A stretch of DNA of 64,000 nt from Laspinema sp. D2d (GTDB lineage Bacteria > Cyanobacteriota > Cyanobacteriia > Cyanobacteriales > Laspinemataceae): positions 62,001 to 126,000 of the forward strand of contig NZ_JAMXFC010000003.1 of NCBI RefSeq assembly GCF_025370755.1, given 5' to 3'. The translations under genes were made by a program, and so were the position numbers. Below the pieces are notes generated by a model. That model worked only from the letters and a program-made list of their open reading frames with translations, was not told the DNA's origin and did not search any database. This document shows positions 62,523-64,000 of the stretch, in pieces (within the stretch, counting starts at the first letter, position 1; each line of letters begins with the position of its first letter).

Positions 62523-62628
62523 AGGTCGGTCCAATAAAAGTTAGAAACCCGGTTTCTTCGCAAAATTTTGGGGAGTAGCAACAAATTTAAGTTAATAAAC
62601 CGGGTTTTTTGTCCGAGGGGACCGACCT
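62523..62628. repeat. Nested inverted-repeat element between fraE and larE
   Basis: Outer arms AGGTCGGTCC (62523-62532) and GGACCGACCT (62619-62628) are perfectly inverted. Inner arms AAACCCGGTTT (62545-62555) and AAACCGGGTTT (62597-62607) are inverted as well, the second followed by TTT. The 106-bp unit is a folding element and may also terminate fraE transcripts. Confidence 0.65.
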
Positions 62629-62669
62629 CCGTTTTGACTCAATAACCGTTTTTTAAAACCGAATCACTC

Positions 62670-63500
62670 ATGCAACAACTCCAACAACTTCAACAAATTT
62701 TTCAAGAAATGGACCGGGCATTAATTGCCTATTCCGGCGGTATTGATAGTACCTTAGTTGCTAAAATTGCTTATGATACTCTGGGAGACAAAGCGTTAGC
62801 GGTTACGGCAGTTTCACCCTCTCTACTTCCAGAAGATTTAGAGGATGCGCGGATTCAAGCGGCAGAAATTGGCATTCCTCATGAAGAAGTCACCACCCAA
62901 GAAATGGCGAATCCCAATTACACTTCAAATCCGGTTAATCGGTGTTATTTCTGCAAAAGTGAACTCCATGATACCCTCAAACCCCTGGCAATATCCCGGG
63001 GATATCCTTATGTAGTGGATGGGGTAAATGGGGATGATTTGCATGATTATCGCCCGGGGATTCAAGCGGCGAAAGAACGAGGGGCGCGATCGCCTCTTGC
63101 GGAAGTCGGACTCACCAAAGTTCAAGTGCGTGAATTGGCGAAATTCTTAGACTTGCCTTGGTGGGATAAACCCGCCCAACCCTGTTTAAGTTCTCGGTTT
63201 CCTTATGGGGAAGAAATTACCGTAGAAAAGCTTCAAAGAGTCGGTCGCGCCGAGCGTTATTTACGCAAATTAGGACTGAAAAATCTCAGAGTTCGGTCCG
63301 AAGGTGACAGCGCCCGAATTGAATTACCCCCGGAACAAATCAAGGAATTTGTCTTAATCACGGATTTGCCTGCTTTAGTGGCTGCTTTTCAGGAGTTTGG
63401 ATTTATTTACATTAATTTAGATTTAGAAGGGTATCGCAGTGGTAAACTCAATCAGGCGTTAAGCCCCGAGGTTTTGGCAACAACATCAGCAGGGGGATAG
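62670..63500 (+). CDS. larE: ATP-dependent sulfur transferase LarE
   Basis: A 276-residue PP-loop enzyme. It has SGGIDST at the ATP site (residues ~22-28), NRCYFCKSELH (Cys92 and Cys95) and PAQPCLSSRFPYGE, whose Cys172 aligns with the sacrificial cysteine of LarE. LarE makes the thiocarboxylates of the nickel-pincer cofactor used by lactate racemase and related enzymes. LarB and LarC are not in the window, so the rest of the pathway is elsewhere or absent. No ribosome site is obvious before ATG 62670. Confidence 0.9.
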   Translation: MQQLQQLQQIFQEMDRALIAYSGGIDSTLVAKIAYDTLGDKALAVTAVSPSLLPEDLEDARIQAAEIGIPHEEVTTQEMANPNYTSNPVNRCYFCKSELHDTLKPLAISRGYPYVVDGVNGDDLHDYRPGIQAAKERGARSPLAEVGLTKVQVRELAKFLDLPWWDKPAQPCLSSRFPYGEEITVEKLQRVGRAERYLRKLGLKNLRVRSEGDSARIELPPEQIKEFVLITDLPALVAAFQEFGFIYINLDLEGYRSGKLNQALSPEVLATTSAGG

Positions 63501-63581
63501 GTAATAACTCCCGTCACCAGCGGAGATACTCCGCTGACCACCCCTGGTTTACCGCGTTCTTTTATTTGTAATTGAGACACG

Positions 63582-64000
63582 ATGAGACAATTGAAAAGAG
63601 GGTATTACAAATTAAGCAATTGTTTTCGAGATGATAATTTTGTTCATCTCACGGAACAAATTCAGATTGCGATCGCAAAAATTTTGTCAATTTTAATGAT
63701 TATTATCATTTTAGTAGCCCTTTGTGATTTGATTATCTTTTTAGCTACCGTCATATTTACTGAACCCGTCGGCTTTTTAACTAATACTTTATTTAAAATA
63801 TTTGGCTTGTTCCTGAATATTCTAATTTCTATGGAAATTTTAGAGAATATTACGGCCTATATGAAAAAGCATACGGTTCAAGTTGAACTGGTGATTGTGA
63901 CGTCTCTGGTTGCTGTGGCCCGAAAAATTATTATTTTTGACCTAGAAAAATATTCTGAGTTTGCTTTACTGGGTTTGGCGGTGGCTATTTTTGCCCTGTC
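63582..64000 (+). CDS. PsiE-family membrane protein (3' partial)
   Basis: An open frame from ATG 63582 runs off the window end (139 codons visible). It has an N-terminal basic region, then hydrophobic segments (ILSILMIIIILVALCDLIIFLA, LFKIFGLFLNILISMEILENI, VELVIVTSLVAVARKIIIFD), which match the phosphate-starvation-inducible PsiE family. The ISMEILENITAY and VTSLVAVARKIIIFDLE parts are typical. The role of the family is unclear. It is the first gene after larE, about 80 nt downstream. Confidence 0.8.
   Translation, partial: MRQLKRGYYKLSNCFRDDNFVHLTEQIQIAIAKILSILMIIIILVALCDLIIFLATVIFTEPVGFLTNTLFKIFGLFLNILISMEILENITAYMKKHTVQVELVIVTSLVAVARKIIIFDLEKYSEFALLGLAVAIFAL

Noticed and set aside
1-64000. 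CRISPR arrays, tRNA genes, rRNA genes or insertion sequences
   Set aside because: No spaced direct repeats with unique spacers, no GTTCGAATCC-type T-arm within a cloverleaf, and no transposase found by eye; the tandem repeats seen are TPR-coding or simple nonamer/heptamer arrays. A tRNAscan or Infernal run would be more certain.

Overview
The window looks like chromosome of a filamentous, non-heterocystous cyanobacterium of the Oscillatoria/Laspinema type. This is inferred from very frequent GCGATCGC (HIP1) octamers, from cyanobacteria-specific families (DUF3134, DUF1830, DUF928, Tab2, a CIA30-insert dehydrogenase, a fibrillin/PAP protein, SLH-M23 peptidase), from the filament-septum genes fraC-fraD-fraE, and from short tandem repeats between genes. 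I see no rRNA, tRNA, CRISPR array, transposase or prophage. The species is not determinable from the sequence alone.

Region by region. 1-10 kb holds hypothetical genes, a TPR-CHAT protein with seven near-identical 42-residue repeats, a membrane adenylate cyclase and a 1,300-residue hybrid sensor kinase. 10-19 kb holds a methyltransferase, a large secreted haemagglutination-domain (TpsA-like) protein, a Cas4/RecB-type nuclease coupled to a fibrillin gene, DUF3134, mraY and a glycosyltransferase. 19-27 kb holds a HAD hydrolase, DUF1830, a zinc metalloprotease, a HipA-like kinase next to a HIRAN-domain gene, an SH3b protein, an MscS channel and DUF928. 27-38 kb holds a CHASE2 adenylate cyclase, xseA, recA, rsgA and a 1,043-residue membrane protein made of seven repeats of a kind I do not recognise. 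37-49 kb holds an HCF173-like protein, a DUF481 outer-membrane protein, an FAD hydroxylase, an SLH-M23 peptidase with a long structured leader, a second MscS channel, a cyclase-family protein with altered metal residues and a DUF2157-like membrane protein. 49-64 kb holds two more SH3b proteins, rtcA, Tab2, a PmbA-like protein, a ClC-CBS-USP channel whose gating glutamate is glutamine, a duplicated corrinoid adenosyltransferase, fraCDE, larE and the start of a PsiE-family gene that runs off the window.

How the genes may work together. Several concern the envelope and cell-to-cell contact (mraY, M23-SLH, SH3b proteins, TpsA, DUF481, fraCDE). Others concern signalling (two class III cyclases with different purine-reading residues, the PAS kinase, CHAT), ion and osmotic balance (two MscS, ClC) and photosynthesis-gene translation (HCF173-like, Tab2). 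DNA repair is represented by recA, xseA and the nuclease. Most genes stand alone or in pairs; the clearest operon is fraCDE.

The strongest leads are the HipA-like kinase/HIRAN pair (a split, HipA-related two-gene module), the seven-repeat membrane protein, the G-rich nonamer arrays that form large inverted repeats, and the leader of the M23 peptidase gene as a candidate riboswitch. None of these was tested by database search here.
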